Shown here: positions 34,992 through 47,065 of the stretch, piece by piece
Layout: each line of letters opens with the position of its first letter
How positions within the stretch are numbered: position 1 is the first letter of the stretch
Source of the DNA: Chaunax sp. Z400
Taxonomy: Eukaryota; Chordata; Actinopteri; Lophiiformes; Chaunacidae
Assembly (NCBI GenBank): GCA_037577475.1
Contig: CM075184.1
Span: 1,904,001-1,968,000, forward strand
Reading direction: 5' to 3'
Length of the DNA: 64,000 nucleotides
Made by a program: the position numbers and the translations under genes
Notes under the pieces: generated by a model
What the model was told of the DNA's origin: nothing
The model's input: only the letters and a program-made list of their open reading frames with translations
Databases searched by the model: none

Positions 34992-35236
34992 AGTAGCGGC
35001 TGTGGCTCAGGAGGTAGAGCGGTCGTTCACAGAACAAAAGGTTGGTGGTTCGATCCCCAGCCCCTGCAAGTCTACAAGTTGAAGTATCCTTGAGCAAGAT
35101 ACTGAACCCCAATTTGCTCCCCGGGCGCCGCAATGTAGTGGCAGCCGACTGCTCCTCAGAGATGGTTTTCAGAAGAGCACCTGGCATTTTCAGCTGGGAT
35201 AAAATGCTTTGGGGGACACGAGCCTTAAGGTAGTCA
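34992..35236 (+). mobile_element. tRNA-derived SINE
   Basis: The head has an RNA polymerase III promoter: an A box (TGGCTCAGGAG, 35003-35013) and a B box (GGTTCGATCCC, 35047-35057). A tRNA-unrelated body follows with the common fish SINE phrase CCTTGAGCAAGATACTGAAC. The head does not fold into a complete tRNA with intact acceptor stem. No clear target duplication or tail was seen. Confidence 0.8.
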
Positions 35237-37140
35237 GAACAGGAAAAGTAAGACATTATAATATCTGATTAAGTTTAAGGATAAATTAGCTTGAAAAAGG
35301 TGGATTTATTGGCTTGCAGTTTAGTCCTCTGCAGCAGATGGAGCTAACATTAGCACATCCGCTTGTTCATGGAGAGTTTAACTTAAAGTGAGGTGTTGAC
35401 AACTTCATCATGTAATCAGTCAGCGAGTTGGATAAGTTGTTGTTGGAGATAACTGGGCTTTTTTCAGTGTCTTTATGACATTAGCTTAACATTTTTAATA
35501 GTGTTATCAAACAGACAGACAGCCTTTGACTCTGTCTGAACTTCCTTAGCAACATGCTATTTAGTAGCTAAAACAGTCTTTAGATTTTAGACAGATTTTT
35601 AGTGTCTGAAACCTGAGGATGAAACCAATAGTAGCCTACATGAACTGTGTACTATTTACAGGAAATACTACAGTATTTAAGCTACATTTTATTGGACAGA
35701 TTGTACATCATTGGAACAGCACTTTTCAGATGCTCTTTGCCACTTTGATTAGTCACACATAGAAAAAAAGGAACAGAGTTTGGGGAAAAAACACTGCCTG
35801 ATGACGGCGGACCAGAATTTCTGACATGAGAAATTCATCCAACCGTCTAATGGGGTCAGGAGCAGTTGATCGAGCTATGATTGCTCCTCTTCCCCCCTTA
35901 CACTGCACGAATAATAACGCCCAAATAAGCTGAACTTTGGGTCAACTCTGAAATGAGCCATGTGGCTCAAACATCGGGTTAACTACAGGTTTAAATTATA
36001 TAGTGTAGCAGACAGCAGACTAGATGCCATTCCATACTGCTGCCCTCTAGTTATTAATGATCCTTATGACAGTTCTTTCTAGTTTTTATTTAGTCCAATG
36101 CTGAGCTGATATTCATCAGTTTCTTCTTGTTAGTCCAGTTATCAGGTGGAGTAAAAACTGTTCGTACAGCTGATCCCAGATCTGTGGACACATTCCTACT
36201 CTGCTGGTGTTAAAACAGATTTGCTGACTGCATAATAATAGAAATGACATATACCCATAAAGTACGATAAAAATGTACATTAATTCCAGATAGCTGTAAA
36301 GGATAAAAAGTGAATGGTACCCATTCCCACCTCTCCACCCTTACCTCCATCCTCTGCTGAAGGCTGTGAAAACACGGTGATGTGTGAGGCCCTGGGAATG
36401 GTCTGCAGGAGCCAGATAGGACAGCGAGATGATGCCTGACAGCTGATTTCTACACCTGACAAGATACCCAACACCCCAATTCGTCATTTGGTGTCTCATT
36501 TGAAGAACCAGCTGCTGCAGCTGCATCTTTGTCAAAGTCTTAATGTGTTTCTATGTACTGGTTGTATTATTATTCATTCACAATATTTCTACAAAAATAT
36601 ACAGCTTTCTAAACAATGATGAATCAAAACAACTAACAAGGCGTCCAGCTTTCTCCTCATTTCTTTACCATCTATTTCTCGTGTTTTAAGCTTTGGTCAT
36701 GGTCTCTCTGAGCGCCACGCGATGCAGTGTCTCCGGACCGGTTGTATTTATAGATCAGCCTGTCTGAGGACGGAGCCAGAAGGCAGGGAGTAATGATGCG
36801 TTACAAATGGGACTCATCCAAAACTCGTTGTGCCTCTGCCCCCACACACAGCCCTATTAACCTATATACACACCACAGACAAAAAGGTTTATGGTGTCAT
36901 TTTTATACATTGAAAGCTTCTGCATCAATCTACAGGGAGCACAAAATAATAAAATTATGTTACAAACACATTCAAGATGTACATTAAAGCTCTTTCCAGC
37001 TAATGGAGTCTACAGTAGTAGTGAAAGTCACTTTATTGTCATGTGTTTACTATCTAATAACTACAACAAGTACTGTGCATGTCTGCTATCAGATATTTAA
37101 CTCCTTCTGTATCAGCATTTACTGACCTCCCATTTTATAT
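35237..37140. other. Non-coding DNA
   Basis: Only short open frames without domains. Nothing recognised on either strand. Confidence 0.45.
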
Positions 37141-38885
37141 ATATATCTATATAATATGTCTGTAAGATCAGGTTTACGTCAATATTGTACGTCTGTAAGA
37201 GCAGGTTAAAGTCTATATATTACATCTGTGAGAGCAGGTTGAAGGCTATATAATACGACTGTGAGAGCAGGTTTACGTCAATATAATACCTCTGTAAGAG
37301 CGGGTTTAAGTCTATATAATACATCTGTGAGAGCAGGTTTACGTCTATATAATAGATCTGTAAGAGCAGGTTTAAGTCTATATAATATATCTGTGAGAGC
37401 AGGTTTACGTCTATATAATATGCCTGTAAGAGGAGGTTTACATCTATATAATAGATCTGTGAGAGCAGGTTTACGTCAATATAATACATCTGTCAGAGCA
37501 GGTTTATGTCTATATAATACGTCTGTGACAGCAGGTTTACGTCTATACTATTCGTCTGTAAGAGCAGGTTTATGTCTATATATTACATCAGTCAGAGCAG
37601 GTTCACATCTATATAATACATCTGTAAGAGCAGGTTTATGTCATATATTACATCTGTCAGAGCAGGTTTACATCTATATAATACGTCTGTAAGAGCAGGT
37701 TTACATCTATATGTCTGTAAGACCAGGTTTACGTCTATATAATACATCTGTAAGATCAGGTTTACGTCTATATAATACGTCTGTAAGAGCAGGTTGAAGT
37801 CTATATATTACATCTGTCAGAGCAGGTTTACATCTATATAATATGTCTGAAGATCAGGTTTACCTCTATATAATACGTCTGTAAGAGCACGTTTAAGTCT
37901 TCATTACACATTTGTGAGAGCAGGTTTACGTCTATTTAAAACGTCTGTCAGAACAGGTTTACGTCTATATAATATGTCTGAAGATCAGGTTTACGTTTAT
38001 ATAATAAGTCTGTAAGAGCAGGTTTACGTCTATATAATACGTCTGTGAGAGTAGGTTTATGTCTATGAAATACGTCTGTGACAGCAGGTTTACGTCTATA
38101 CTATTCGTCTGTAAGAGCAGGTTTATGTCTATATATTACATCAGTCAGAGCAGGTTTACATCTATATAATACATCTGTAAGATCAGGTTTACGTCTATAT
38201 AATATGTCTGTGAGAGCAGGTTTACGTCTATATAATAGATCTGTAAGAGCAGGTTGACGTCTATATAATACATCTGTGAGAGCAGGTTTACTTCTATGTA
38301 ATACGTCTGGTGAGAGCAGGTTTACGTCTATGTAATACGTCTGTAAGAGCAGGTTGAAGTCTTTATATTACATCAGTCAGAGCAGGTTTACATCTATATA
38401 ATACATCTGTAAGATCAGGTTTACGTCTATATAATATGTCTGAAGATGAGGTTTACGTTTATATAATACGTCTGTAAGAGCAGGTTTACATCTATATGTC
38501 TGTAAGATCAGGTTTACGTCTATATAATACATCTGTAAGATCAGGTTTACGTCTATATAATACGTCTGTAAGAGCAGGTTTACGTCTATATAATATGTCT
38601 GTAATATAAGGTTTACATCTATATTATAGGCATGTAAGATGAGGTTTACGTCTTAAAAATACATCTGTGAAAGCAGGTTTAGGTCTATATAGTACGTCTG
38701 TAAGATCAGGTTCAAGTCGATAAAATGAATCAGTGAGATCAGTTTTACGTCCATATAATACGTCTCTGAGAGTAAGTTTACGTCTATATTATACGTCTAG
38801 AAGAGCAGGTTAAAGTCTATATATTACATCTGTGAGAGCAGGTTTAAGTCAATATATTACATCTGTCGGAGCAGGTTTACATCTA

Positions 38886-38963
38886 CAGTACCAGTCAATA
38901 GTTTGGACACAGATTCCCATCCACTTGAATGAGAAACTGTGTCCAAATTTTTGACTGGTAGTG
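38886..38963. mobile_element. 78-bp hairpin MITE in the minisatellite
   Basis: CAGTACCAGTCAATAGTTTG at the left end pairs with the inverted right end (AAATTTTTGACTGGTAGTG), and GGACACAG pairs with CTGTGTCC. TA flanks both sides (38884-38885 and 38964-38965), the target duplication of Tc1/mariner elements. The sequence of the ends resembles a known class of fish mariner-type terminal repeats. Confidence 0.8.
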
Positions 38964-40846
38964 TATATAATACATCTGTGAGAGCAGGTTTACGTCTATA
39001 TAATATGTCTGAAGATCAGGTTTACCTCTATATAATACGTCTGTAAGAGCCGGTTTAAGTCTTTATTATACATCTGTGAGAGCAGGTTGACGTCTATATA
39101 ATACGTCTGTGAGAGCAGGTTTACTTCTATGTAATACGCCTGTAAGAGCAGGTTGAAGTCTTTATATTACATCTGTCGGAGCAGGTTTACATCTATATAA
39201 TACATCAGTGAAGGCAGGTTTAGGTCTATATGGTACGTCTGTGAGAGCAGGTTTAAGTCTATATAATACGCCTGTAAGAGCAGGTTTACCTCTATATGAT
39301 ATGACTGTAAGATCAAGTTTAAGTCGATAAAATAAATCTGTGAGATCAGTTTTACGTCTATATAATACCTCTCTGAGAGTAGGTTTACGTCTATATTATA
39401 CGTCTGTAAGAGCAGGTTTAATTCAATATATTACATCTGTGAGAGCAGGTTTACGTCTAAATAATACGTCTGTTAAAACAGGTTTACGTCTATATTGTAC
39501 GTCTGTAAGAGCAAGTTAGAGTCTATATATTACATCTGTGAGAGCAGGTTGACGTCTATATAATATGTCTGTGAGAGCAGGTTTACGTCTATATAATATG
39601 TCTGTAAGATAAGGTTTACGTCTATATTATACGTATGTAGGATCAGGTTTACGTCTTTAAAATACATCTGTGAGAGCAGGTTTACGTCTATATAATACGT
39701 CCGTGAGAGCAGGTTAACGTCTATACTATACATCTGTAAGAGCAGGTTCACATAAAAGAGCAGATTTACATCTATATAATATATCAGTAAGATCAGGTTT
39801 ATGTCTATATAATACGTCTGTGACAGCAGGTTTACGTCTATATAATACGTCTGTAAGAGCAGGTTTACATCGACATAATACGTCTGTGAGAGCAGGTTTA
39901 CATATATATATAATACGTCTGTAAGAGCAGGTTTACGTCGAAAAGCAGGTTTACGTCTATATAATATGTCTGAAGATAAGTTTTACATCTATATAATACG
40001 TCTGTAAGAGCAGGTTTAAGTCTTTATTATACATCTGTGAGAGCAGGTTTACGTCTATATAATACGTCTGTGAGAACAGGTTTACATCTATATAATACGT
40101 CTGTGAGAGCAGGTTTACGTCTATATTGTACGTCTGTAAGAGCAAGTTAAAGTCTATATATTACATCTGTGAGAGCAGGTTGACGTCTATATAATACGTC
40201 TGTGATAGCAGGTTTACGTCTATATAATACGTCGGTGAGAGCAGGTTTACATCTATATAATATGTCTGTAAGATCTGGTTCACGTCTGTATAATACGTCT
40301 GTAGATCAGCAGTGCGTCTATATAATACATCTGTAAGAGCAGGTTGAAGTCTATTTCATACATCTGTGAGAGTTGGTTTAAGTCTATATAATACATCTGT
40401 AAGAGCAGGTTTAAGTCTATATATTAAATCTGTGTGAGCAGTTTTACATCTATATAATACGTCTGTAAGAGCAGGTTTACATCTATATGATACATCTGTG
40501 AGAGTGGGTTTAGGTCTATATAAGTCGTCTGTGAGAGCAGGTTTAAGTCTATATAATATGTCTGTAAGAGCAGGTTTATGTCTATATAATATGTCTGCAA
40601 ATTCAGGTTTACGTCTATATAATACGTCTGTAAGATCAGGTTTATATCTATATAATACATCTGTGAGAGCAGGTTTACGTCTATATAATACGTCTGTAAG
40701 AGCAGGTTTACATCTCTATAATACCTCTCTACGAGCAGGTTTACGTCTATGTAATACATCTGTAAGGGCTGGTTTATGTCAAAGAGCAGGTTTACGTCCA
40801 TACAATACGTCTGGATGGGCAGGTTTACGTCAAAGAGCAGGTTTAC

Positions 40847-40850
40847 GTCT
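40847..40850. repeat. Target duplication of the foamy-like provirus, left
   Basis: GTCT, identical to 58307-58310. Joining the flanks around one GTCT restores a normal minisatellite unit. Confidence 0.9.
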
Positions 40851-41771
40851 TGTCAAGTGAGTTGAGAATCTCTCCATGCTAAACAGCCTGTTTTAACCAG
40901 CGTACAGAGCACACAGAAAGGCCCACAGAGAAAAGGTTGAGAATTAGTATGAATAATAAGCATTAATACAACAATAGCTAATGAAGAATGTTATTAGTAG
41001 AAAATCCCCTTCCATATAATCAGAAGTAACACACGCACAAACATAAGTAAAGCAAAACAGAGCAAGAATGAAGTATAAAACATAAGCTGATAAAGTAAAG
41101 ACCGATTAATAAAAAAGACATGATGAAAGAAGAATCACATAATAGTCTTTTAATGAAGAGTTTTAATCAAGAAATGTGTTGAAGTGTTAACACGATTGAT
41201 TGTTTTGAAGTGTTTTAATGATAACATGATTGATTGAATGAATATGTATCACATGTGTAATGATTGTTTTACAGGCTCTTGGTCGGAAGTTTCCAACTGA
41301 CTATGCTGGAGGTTAGGGTGGTTTCCAAACTGTCAAACAGCAGATGGTCTTGACAGAAGAAAAACAACAAGCTTGAAGGCATGTGCGCCACCAATGAGTA
41401 TAAATATGTTGACCAAAAGAAGGAGGTGGTTCTTTTCACCGGCCAACTTCGTATCCAGAGGATCAGAGCTGGGGATGACCACACCCAAGTTCTGCATCTC
41501 CGGACTTTCCAAGCAAAGACGACAGAGTTTGTGAGCTTATCTTATTCAATCAAAGATGAAGCTATCTCAAGACAAGAAAATATCTCAACAGTGCTCAGAA
41601 GATTGTGCCAATGGTGAAGCGACCAGCCCAAGTAGTTGAAAATGGATCAGACCATTTGTCGGAGGTTTCCTAGCTCACAGCTGCCATTCACGGACTGAGA
41701 AGGCTCGAAGGATTTTTGTGGACTTTGTCCAAAGTCACAGTGTTTACTCAAGAATTTCTAGTCCTGGCAGG

Positions 41772-41779
41772 CATAAAAG
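41772..41779 (+). promoter_or_regulatory. Candidate TATA box of the provirus LTR
   Basis: CATAAAAG, conserved in the 3' LTR (57579-57586), about 270 bases before AATAAA. Another TATAAATAT (about 41400) exists only in the 5' LTR-specific block. Confidence 0.45.
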
Positions 41780-42040
41780 AGAAGACGAGTAGGCCACTCA
41801 ACCATCTCTCTCTGGCTCTCAATTTTCAAACCACCCAAATCCGCTTGGGCTCAGCTCCACAAGATCAGGTTGTTGACTTCAGAATTCGTTCTCTAGTGAT
41901 ATAATCATTTTTGATTATTGATACTGATTACATGCCTAAATCTCTGATTAATTTTATTATCATTTACTATTTCGTGTTGATGTACTATATCATTTTTCAA
42001 TTCATTGAGCTGTAGCCTGCCCTTGCTTAATTATTTGCAA

Positions 42041-42046
42041 AATAAA
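42041..42046 (+). terminator. Polyadenylation signal in the 5' LTR
   Basis: AATAAA in both LTRs (second copy 57848-57853). Confidence 0.6.
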
Positions 42047-42499
42047 GCATTCATATGAAGTTAAAGTGAAGTTGTGGACATCAGAGTTTTTGCATTGACA
42101 GTAATTTAATAAGGTCTGTTGTATGATAACATCTAACATGTTCTGAAAGGTTACTCTAGCCTAACTAAATTAACTCATCCTTGGGGCCTGTTTTCCAAGC
42201 CACTAAAAATAAACCTAGCAATTTACCAAGTGCACTGATCATTTAGAGGAGCGCTGCCATTAACGGGCATGGCTGACATAGTATCTAGTTCAGGGACTAT
42301 TCAACTAGGTGCTGTATCAGAGTAAGGGTAGACGTCTGGACGTAGGCAGTGAGAAGCTGGGCGAATCTTCTCGACACCAGCTTAAACAGTCCTCAATCAA
42401 CACTGATAGGGTAATACCCTAGGGTTAGAGGATCGGACCTGTGAGACGGAGAGCTGGACCAGTACCACCTGAGAAGGAGTAATTCGGGGATCTAACAAG

Positions 42500-42517
42500 T
42501 GGCGCCCAACGTGGGGC
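42500..42517 (+). promoter_or_regulatory. Primer binding site, tRNA-Lys1,2 type
   Basis: TGGCGCCCAACGTGGGGC, two bases after the LTR end. This 18-mer is complementary to the 3' end of tRNA-Lys1,2, the primer known for foamy viruses and a few other retroviruses. Confidence 0.9.
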
Positions 42518-43119
42518 ACGACGAAAGGACTTTTATCCAAAGAATTTTTCTAAAGGATTTTTTGAAGGTTATCAAAGAACTTCTTTCCTTTTTGAAGAGG
42601 TTTTCTGAAGAGAGTTTTTCTAAAAGAGTTTTTGAGAGTTTTCGAAGAAGTTTTTCCTTTTTGAAAGAGGTTTTCTGAAGGATTTTTCAAAGGATTTCGT
42701 TGTGGCTGAAAAAGAAGAACCACAGCAGAGAGACCAACCGCTGCTCGTGAGAGACGACCCGAAAAAGAGAAAGGCGTGAGGTTGAAGAAGAAAATCAACT
42801 GGAGCGTCAGAAGAGGCAGCCTGTGAGAGAAAGTAGTGTTGCCAGGGGATCAGCAAGAGAGTGCTGGATCACCAGCCCCCAAGAACCGTCAGAGGCAAGC
42901 GGGAAAGAAGAGTGACCGACCAAGAGACAGTCAAGCTGTACCCAGAGAACGGCGCTGAGTAGTCCAAAGTAGTTTGTGATTCATCCCTGACTAAACGCGC
43001 TAAGAGAGGCTTTGAATGACAGGCGACTCGAAGAGACAAAGACAAAGAAAAGAATAAGAGACGGAGTCAAAGGAAACGACTCGGAGAAGAAAGAGAAAAG
43101 TTCAAATCACAAGACAAAA
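42518..43119 (+). other. Provirus 5' leader with internal duplication
   Basis: About 600 bases between the primer binding site and gag. Two imperfect direct copies of a T- and AG-rich block (CCTTTTTGAAGAGGTTTTCT and CCTTTTTGAAAGAGGTTTTC) lie at about 42586 and 42656. The downstream part is AAG/GAG-rich. Confidence 0.6.
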
Positions 43120-45075
43120 ATGGAAGAACCGGCATCATCCCCAGAGTCTCCGGAAAATCCGGCGGACCGTGGAGAAAGAAACAGCGGAGAAAGCAGTGCA
43201 GGCACGTCTGTGGTGCTGCACCCTAAACCCTATAGAATCATCCTGTTAGGACATGGGGTCCTTAGCTTGGACAGAGCAGTCCTAGAATTCTTCACGAGTT
43301 GCAACCTTAGAAGATCGTATGCAGAAGTGAAGACCGATCTAGACGAATTGGCAAGTGACCCAGACCGATGGAGTTACTATGCCGAACACACGTAGGATGA
43401 CCAGGTGGTTATGGTACTTAAATGCCCTACCAAGATTAAAGGAAAAGAAGGTGTGCTGTCCTGGATCGATTGGTAGCTCCAGATGATGGTAACATGGCGA
43501 GGAGGGAGAGTTGCGTCCATAGTAAGTCCCTCTGAGCACTATGATCATCTCATAAAGTTAACAGCAAAAGCCTTTGGAGTTGGCAGCGTCCTAGTAAATG
43601 GACAGGCCAACGCAGCCAGGCAGTACAAAGGGCATAAAGGCAGGTGGGAAACAACAAAAGAAAGGGGCGATCTTCATTGCTCCAAATTCCAACACGAGGC
43701 ACAATCGTGGCTAACCCAGACACTGATGAAGAATGGGAAAATGAGGGGGTGACTAACTCTCCTCCAGAAGAACGCATACAGAAGGAGTCAGTAGCTTTGA
43801 TGTGTGCACTCCAAGCGGGGAGCCAGCAGAACTTCCAAGCGTTCTGAGAAATCGGGCTACGCCAGAGTGGTAGTCAGCATAGACGGAATAAGGTCCCACA
43901 CCCCACCAAAGGAACCATAGAGACGCGTGATAGACGACAGGCTTATGTCCCAGAAGTTGGACAGCAAGATCACGACATTCCAGCCACCTGGGCTGGACGA
44001 CAGGATGAAATGGTGGAGTTAAAAGTGAAAGCTACGCTGAAGGAATGGACCAATATCTTAATGATGCCTTCCTATTTGACCATGGTGGCCTGCCGAGACC
44101 TGACTACCAATTTCAGGAATGCGTATACAGCACGACGCTCTGCTAAGAAGAGTGAAAAAAGCAGTGTACAAGTATGCTCAGCAAGTGTTGGAGGCTCACA
44201 AAGATTTCTCAGATGATGAGGACAGCGAGCCCAAGACCCTGGGGTTATCAAAACCTCAACAACGGATCCAACTTGCTGAACAGAGTCAGCAGGAGGAGCC
44301 TGCCCGAGAGACAATGGGAGAACATGATTATGCAGAGTTCAAGAAGCTCAGAAAAATCGTTCGAGTGAGAGGGGAGCTAAAAGGTTACCTGATAGAGGTA
44401 TGGCCCCTAGTAAAAGCCTCCACTGATAAAAAAGAAGTTAGGAGGTTGTGGATGTCATCTGCAACAAGTGAACCAATCCAAAGGGGCAAACCAGCACAGG
44501 CTCACTATGATAGGTTGGTGTTGGAAGACGATGAAGATGAAGAAACCTACATCGACAGAGCACGAGTTGGGCTGGATCACGGGCAGACGCTGACACAAGT
44601 ATGGCACAAACTGAAGGCCGCTTTGCCTCCCTCTCGCCATATCAAGGCCCTAAAGCTGGTCACCAGTGGAAGAAGAGGAGAGGTGACCTTCCACAAGTTC
44701 CAGAGGGACACCAGACTCTCAAAACTGGATGCGGCAGTAAAGGGTTGGGATTCTGAGCATCAGTTTCATGAAGAGAAAAGGAAAAAGGAGTCTGCAGAGC
44801 AGAAGACCTCAATGAGCAAGCCAGCCCACAGGCAGCCTTTGCAGCCCTTGCAGCCACTGCAGCCTTTGCAACCTATGCAGCCTCCGCAACCGCGGTCTCA
44901 GAGGCCACCAGAGAAGCCACCATAAAGTGAAAAAGGACAGTCACAACCGAGGTACACAGCTCCTCCACGTAAAGGGGGATATCTGCCCCCAGAAGAGTAC
45001 AACAAACTAACCCCCGAACAAAGGAAAGCCCTTCAGGAGTCACGCCAAGTGGCAACTGAGGGGCCGAGCAAGTAA
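43120..45075 (+). pseudogene. Provirus gag (broken)
   Basis: The likely ATG is at 43120. Open pieces are 43120-43395, 43483-43752, 44010-44216 and 44119-44925, separated by frameshifts and stops. The best-preserved piece (44119-44925) has an acidic segment, a helical part and a Gln-Pro-Leu repeat tail. Beyond a stop at 44923 the same frame continues to about 45075 with YNKLTPEQRKALQES. No Cys-His zinc knuckle is visible, which fits foamy virus Gag. Gag would form the capsid. Identity comes from position and composition, not from strong motifs. Confidence 0.6.
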
Positions 45076-46337
45076 TAGCTTCCAGGGTGCGGATCACGCT
45101 AGAGAATGCCTACTGGGTGGGGGACGACATTTATACTAATGTGAATGGGATACCCTATCTAGTGGATTCTGGAGCTGAGGTGTCCATGACCCACAGAAAC
45201 CTTGCAACCAAAGGACACATTTTAGTCAAATTTGGAAACGGAGTAACCGAGAAGGTGCCATTTGGAATCTGGAAAGGAATTATATGGCTGAAAGGCCTAT
45301 ATGACCTGATATCGACCAAAGATTTAAAAGAGTTACACCTGCCAAATAATATGAAGCAATCATTGAAGCGTCGTCTGACCCGATTGCAGTCTCGAGTGGT
45401 AAAGCTGCCTACCGGGCCTGAAGAAACAACGGCCAGGAAATGGTATAAACCTGTTGATGTACCAGAAACTGCAGAACTGAAGATTCAAGAAAGTGATTTC
45501 TCTCCAAAGGGTAAGAAGAGATTAAGAGAAATCATTTCTAATGCAGAAGTAGCCCATTTCAAGAATGATTGTGGAGATTTAGGCGATAAGTACAGTCACA
45601 CAATTGAAGGAGGAGTGCATCCACCGGTCCAACAGTATCCACTGAATCCAGGTGCAGTCGAAGAAATGGATCTAATAGTAAAAGAACTTAGTGCTTTGGG
45701 ACTCATCAGAGAAGAACCCAATACGATCACTTACAGCCCAATCCAGGCCGTAAAAAAGCCAGAATCTGCAGGAGGGGGTTGGAGGCCAGTCATCAATTTC
45801 AAGGCCCTCAACCGAAGAACAGTAGCTAACAGAGCTAGTTTAATCAATCCTCAAGGTACACTGAAGACATTACAGGTCAAGAAGTACAAGTCCTGCATTG
45901 ATCTGGCAAATGGATTCTTTTCTCTGAGATTGGCGAAACAATCACAGGGAAAAACAGCCTTCACACACAAAGGAAAAGCGTTTGTGTGGCAGCGTCTCTC
46001 ACAAGGATTCAAAAACAGTCCAAATGTTTTCCAGGCAGCAGTCATGGATATTCTGGAAGGTTTAGAAGCCACCATCTACATAGATGATGTCTTCATCGCT
46101 GATGACACTGAAGAACACCTGGAGAAGCTCCAAAAGGTAGTAGGAAGGCTCACTGAAACAGGGCTGAAACTCAACCTGAAGAAGTGCCAGTTTGGTCGGT
46201 TTGAAGTAAACAATTTAGGGTTCCAGGTTTCTACAGACCTGGGGCTCTCGGAAGGGTACAAGGAGAAGTTGAACCAAATCTCCAACATCAGAGAACGATC
46301 TACAGAAGATCTTGGGACTCTGCAATTATGTGAGTGA
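45060..46337 (+). pseudogene. Provirus pol, protease and reverse transcriptase part
   Basis: This is the longest intact pol frame. It opens in a frame different from gag, without a clear ATG. The retropepsin site DSGA is at 45165-45176. The RT fingers and palm follow: RPVINFKALNRR, the CIDLANGFFSLRL block, QGFKNSPNVFQ, and the catalytic YIDD at 46077-46088, then a LNLKKCQFGRFEVNNLGFQV block. The combination and spacing resemble spumavirus Pol. The frame closes at 46337. The enzyme would copy viral RNA to DNA; here it is cut off. Confidence 0.85.
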
Positions 46338-47065
46338 CCACGTGCCTCAGTATCAACGATACGCCAAACCGTTGTATGCTTGGCTCAAAAAGAAAGAGGA
46401 TGAAACGGACAAAAATTGGATCTGGACAGCATCACACCAAGAAAATCTGCAAGAATTAAAAAGGCTATCCAGGCAGCGGTTAGACTAGAGCCAAGGAGCC
46501 CCACCGCTGGGCTCGTGGCGGAGGTGAGCTGTGAAGAAGATGACGCAGTGGTAAAGGTGAGCAATGAGGACGGAGGTCTAGTGACTTTGTGGAGTTACAC
46601 GTTGTTGTCAGTGGAGAAAAAGTTTCCACAAGAAGAAAAGGAGCTAGCCGTCCTAGCCAGGTATTGGGGGGCTTTGAAAGACATGGCACAAGGCAAAGGA
46701 ATTAATGTCATCACCCAAAGCCAAGTTCACCAGTTCCTGCGAAAAGGTACCGTGGAGAGCACTAAAGCCACAAATATGAGATGGGGAAGGTGGGAAGACA
46801 TCTTACTAGATCCAGACCTCGAGATAGGCCCGGCGCAACTGAGCAACAAAAAAACCACACAAAGTGGAACAAGAAGAAGAAAAACCATATGAGTGGATGG
46901 TGTATACTGATGGAAAGAATAAGATAACACAGCATATTCGGGGTACATCCTGAAGAAAAATGGTGAGGAATGCCACCAACAGAGAGGAAGGGCACCAGGA
47001 AGTGCCCAAGCAGGAGAAGTGACAGCTCTTATGAAAGGACTCCTAGAGCTGGGAAAAATAAAAAA
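46338..47065 (+). pseudogene. Provirus pol, RT connection and RNase H remnants
   Basis: The frame shifts just after 46310. Fragments downstream include a thumb/connection-like piece (about 46310-46480), a connection piece in the 46416-46892 frame (EKKFPQEEKELAVLARYWGA, RWGRWEDILLDPDLEI), and an RNase H start (VYTDGKN, about 46905). A further frameshift leads into AYSGYILKKNGEE and GEVTALMKGLLELG. At least three breaks occur. Confidence 0.7.

Larger units (their letters stand above)
37141..40850. repeat. 33-bp minisatellite, about 110 units
   Basis: The unit is close to TATATAATACGTCTGTAAGA followed by GCAGGTTTACGTC. Because 33 is a multiple of three, frames stay open on both strands (for example Arg-Ala-Gly-Leu-Arg-Leu-Tyr-Asn on plus and Tyr-Tyr-Ile-Asp-Val-Asn-Leu-Leu on minus). 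These are artefacts. Units vary at GTAAGA/GTGAGA/GTCAGA and at ACG/ACA. The array continues to the right of the provirus at 58307, proving it was split by that insertion. Confidence 0.95.
40851..42497 (+). repeat. Provirus 5' LTR (1647 bp)
   Basis: It starts TGTCAAGTGAGTTGAGAATC and ends GGGGATCTAACA. A TATA-like CATAAAAG lies at 41772-41779 and AATAAA at 42041-42046, giving a likely R region between them. A block at 41281-41441 has no counterpart in the 3' LTR; the rest is alignable with scattered differences. Confidence 0.9.

Noticed and set aside
35001..35080. A tRNA gene suggested by A and B boxes
   Set aside because: No complete cloverleaf or acceptor stem closes, and a SINE-type body follows directly. 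Called as a SINE head.
37220..40860. Long repetitive open frames on both strands
   Set aside because: They arise from a 33-bp tandem unit divisible by three. No start context, domain or codon signature.
44119..44925. A host gene with Gln-Pro repeats
   Set aside because: It sits between the proviral primer site and protease in the right order, so it is a gag remnant.
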